A DNA stretch of 64,000 bases from Mixta sp. Marseille-Q2659. GTDB lineage: Bacteria; Pseudomonadota; Gammaproteobacteria; Enterobacterales; Enterobacteriaceae. Positions 63,325 to 64,000 of the stretch are shown piece by piece (the first letter of the stretch is position 1; the number at the start of each line of letters is the position of its first letter). The position numbers were made by a program, and so were the translations under genes. The notes below the pieces were generated by a model. That model had not been told where the DNA came from. It was given only the letters and a program-made list of their open reading frames with translations, and did no database searches. The stretch lies in NCBI RefSeq assembly GCF_940807255.1, contig NZ_CALNWY010000022.1, forward strand, positions 1 to 64,000, read 5' to 3'.

Positions 63325-64000
63325 TGCGCCACACCCTGCGGAGTCATGTTCCTCGCCTGCCCGCCGTTTGTCGGGGTCACAAAGTCATTCATGTTCAGGC
63401 GCGTCGCGTCACCGAGCTTGCCCACCAGGTCCGGCGGCAGGCCGCTGTTGCCCTGCTCGCGCGTTTGCGTGTCCTGCTGCTGGCCGCCGGCGCGCTGCTG
63501 CTCCTTCGCCAGCTTCGCGGCCTCTTCATCCTCAATAAACTTCGCGCGGAAGCCCTCGATAAACACCACCTCCACGCGGTTCGCCGCGCCAATCGGGATA
63601 ATCGGGTGATACTGCTCGGCGCGCTCGATGTAGTAGTCGGCCAGCTTGTCCGCTGCCTTGCCCACGCCGCCACCAATTGCCCCGCGCGCCACGTCCCCGC
63701 CGCTGACCGTGCTGGTTGCGCCAATGCCGGTGACCGTCTGGCCGACCTGCGAGGCGCTCTGTCCCAGCCCGCCCAGCGCACCGGCGGTAAACGCCAGACC
63801 CAGGATCTTGCCGTTGCGCATTACCGGCACGCCCTTGATGCCGTTCTTGCCGTAGAAGGCGACGTGTCCCTTCACGGCCTGATCGATGTGCTTGCCGTCA
63901 ATGATGCAGGAGAGACGCTGCAGCTGAACAATGGCGCGTTCGCTGGAGATGTCGCCGTAGGCCGCTGCCGTCACAAAGCAGTTATCCAGCTGCACCATTT
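63321..64000 (-). CDS. traB: TraB scaffold protein, C-terminal part (cut by window edge)
   Basis: At least 226 C-terminal residues; F TraB is about 475 aa, so the start lies to the right of the window. The conserved stretch LDNCFVTAAAYGDISSERA, then KGHVAFYGKNGIKGVPVMRN, marks the VirB10-like beta-barrel domain. The Gly-rich antenna region GALGGLGQSASQVGQTVTG follows. Links inner and outer membranes in the secretion channel. Confidence 0.92.
   Translation of the reverse strand, partial: MVQLDNCFVTAAAYGDISSERAIVQLQRLSCIIDGKHIDQAVKGHVAFYGKNGIKGVPVMRNGKILGLAFTAGALGGLGQSASQVGQTVTGIGATSTVSGGDVARGAIGGGVGKAADKLADYYIERAEQYHPIIPIGAANRVEVVFIEGFRAKFIEDEEAAKLAKEQQRAGGQQQDTQTREQGNSGLPPDLVGKLGDATRLNMNDFVTPTNGGQARNMTPQGVAQ

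Overview
The window reads as one side of a large conjugative IncF-type plasmid from an enterobacterium. The evidence is an F-like tra operon, two IncF-type replicons with their own control elements, stbAB and parAB partition loci, KfrA, an arsenic-resistance cluster and many small addiction or defence genes. The host cannot be fixed; gene content fits Erwiniaceae (Pantoea, Erwinia) or the Klebsiella/Enterobacter group. The sequence is a piece of a circle: the right edge cuts traB, and traA, traL, traE, traK and oriT lie outside.

Positions 1-5.7 kb are accessory DNA. A small GTPase gene sits between two copies of a structured RNA resembling the P1/P4 C4-CI antisense RNA. Next come a GlxA/AraC-type regulator, a divergent short-chain dehydrogenase and an AhpD-like gene. 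That last gene is cut by an IS3-family element whose other side cuts an aquaporin gene. Positions 5.8-9.8 kb hold an arsenic cluster: an ArsN-like acetyltransferase, arsR-arsB-arsC, and a converging arsR2-arsH pair. Positions 10.4-20.5 kb hold kfrA, a large KAP P-loop ATPase joined directly to a beheaded umuC, stbA-stbB, a damaged higBA pair, an acetyltransferase, a vapC toxin behind a broken vapB, and an Mrr-like nuclease.

Positions 21.3-23 kb are a RepFIB-like replicon: DnaA box, AT-rich stretch, iterons on both sides of a Rep_3-type initiator gene, and a long perfect hairpin upstream. Further on are a decayed IS3-family transposase, mazEF, a second umuC scrap and a compact partition operon at 26.7-29.6 kb. 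That operon reads leader peptide, parA, parB and two unknown genes, all coupled by overlaps, and it is studded with four copies of one 16-bp palindrome, the probable parS. An Rpn remnant, a tyrosine recombinase and a PHP-ABC ATPase (Ppl/TrlF-like defence candidate) follow.

Positions 35.4-37.7 kb are the second replicon, IncFII-like: copB, CopA antisense RNA, leader peptide, repA, terminator and ori. A 7-nt complementarity between the CopA-target loop and the leader region suggests pseudoknot control of repA. At 38-39.2 kb a DUF4225-like protein and a small membrane protein are encoded convergently.

From 39.6 kb to the end, all genes lie on the minus strand and form the distal F-like transfer operon, in transcription order traB (partial), orf118, traV, traC, trbI, traW, a dsb-like gene with frameshifts, traU, trbC, traN, traF, trbB, traH, traG, a TraS-position membrane protein, two unknown genes, traD, traI and a membrane protein. 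No traT, traX or finO is seen. Several genes are frameshifted or cut, so the accessory half looks like a mosaic built by repeated insertion and deletion.
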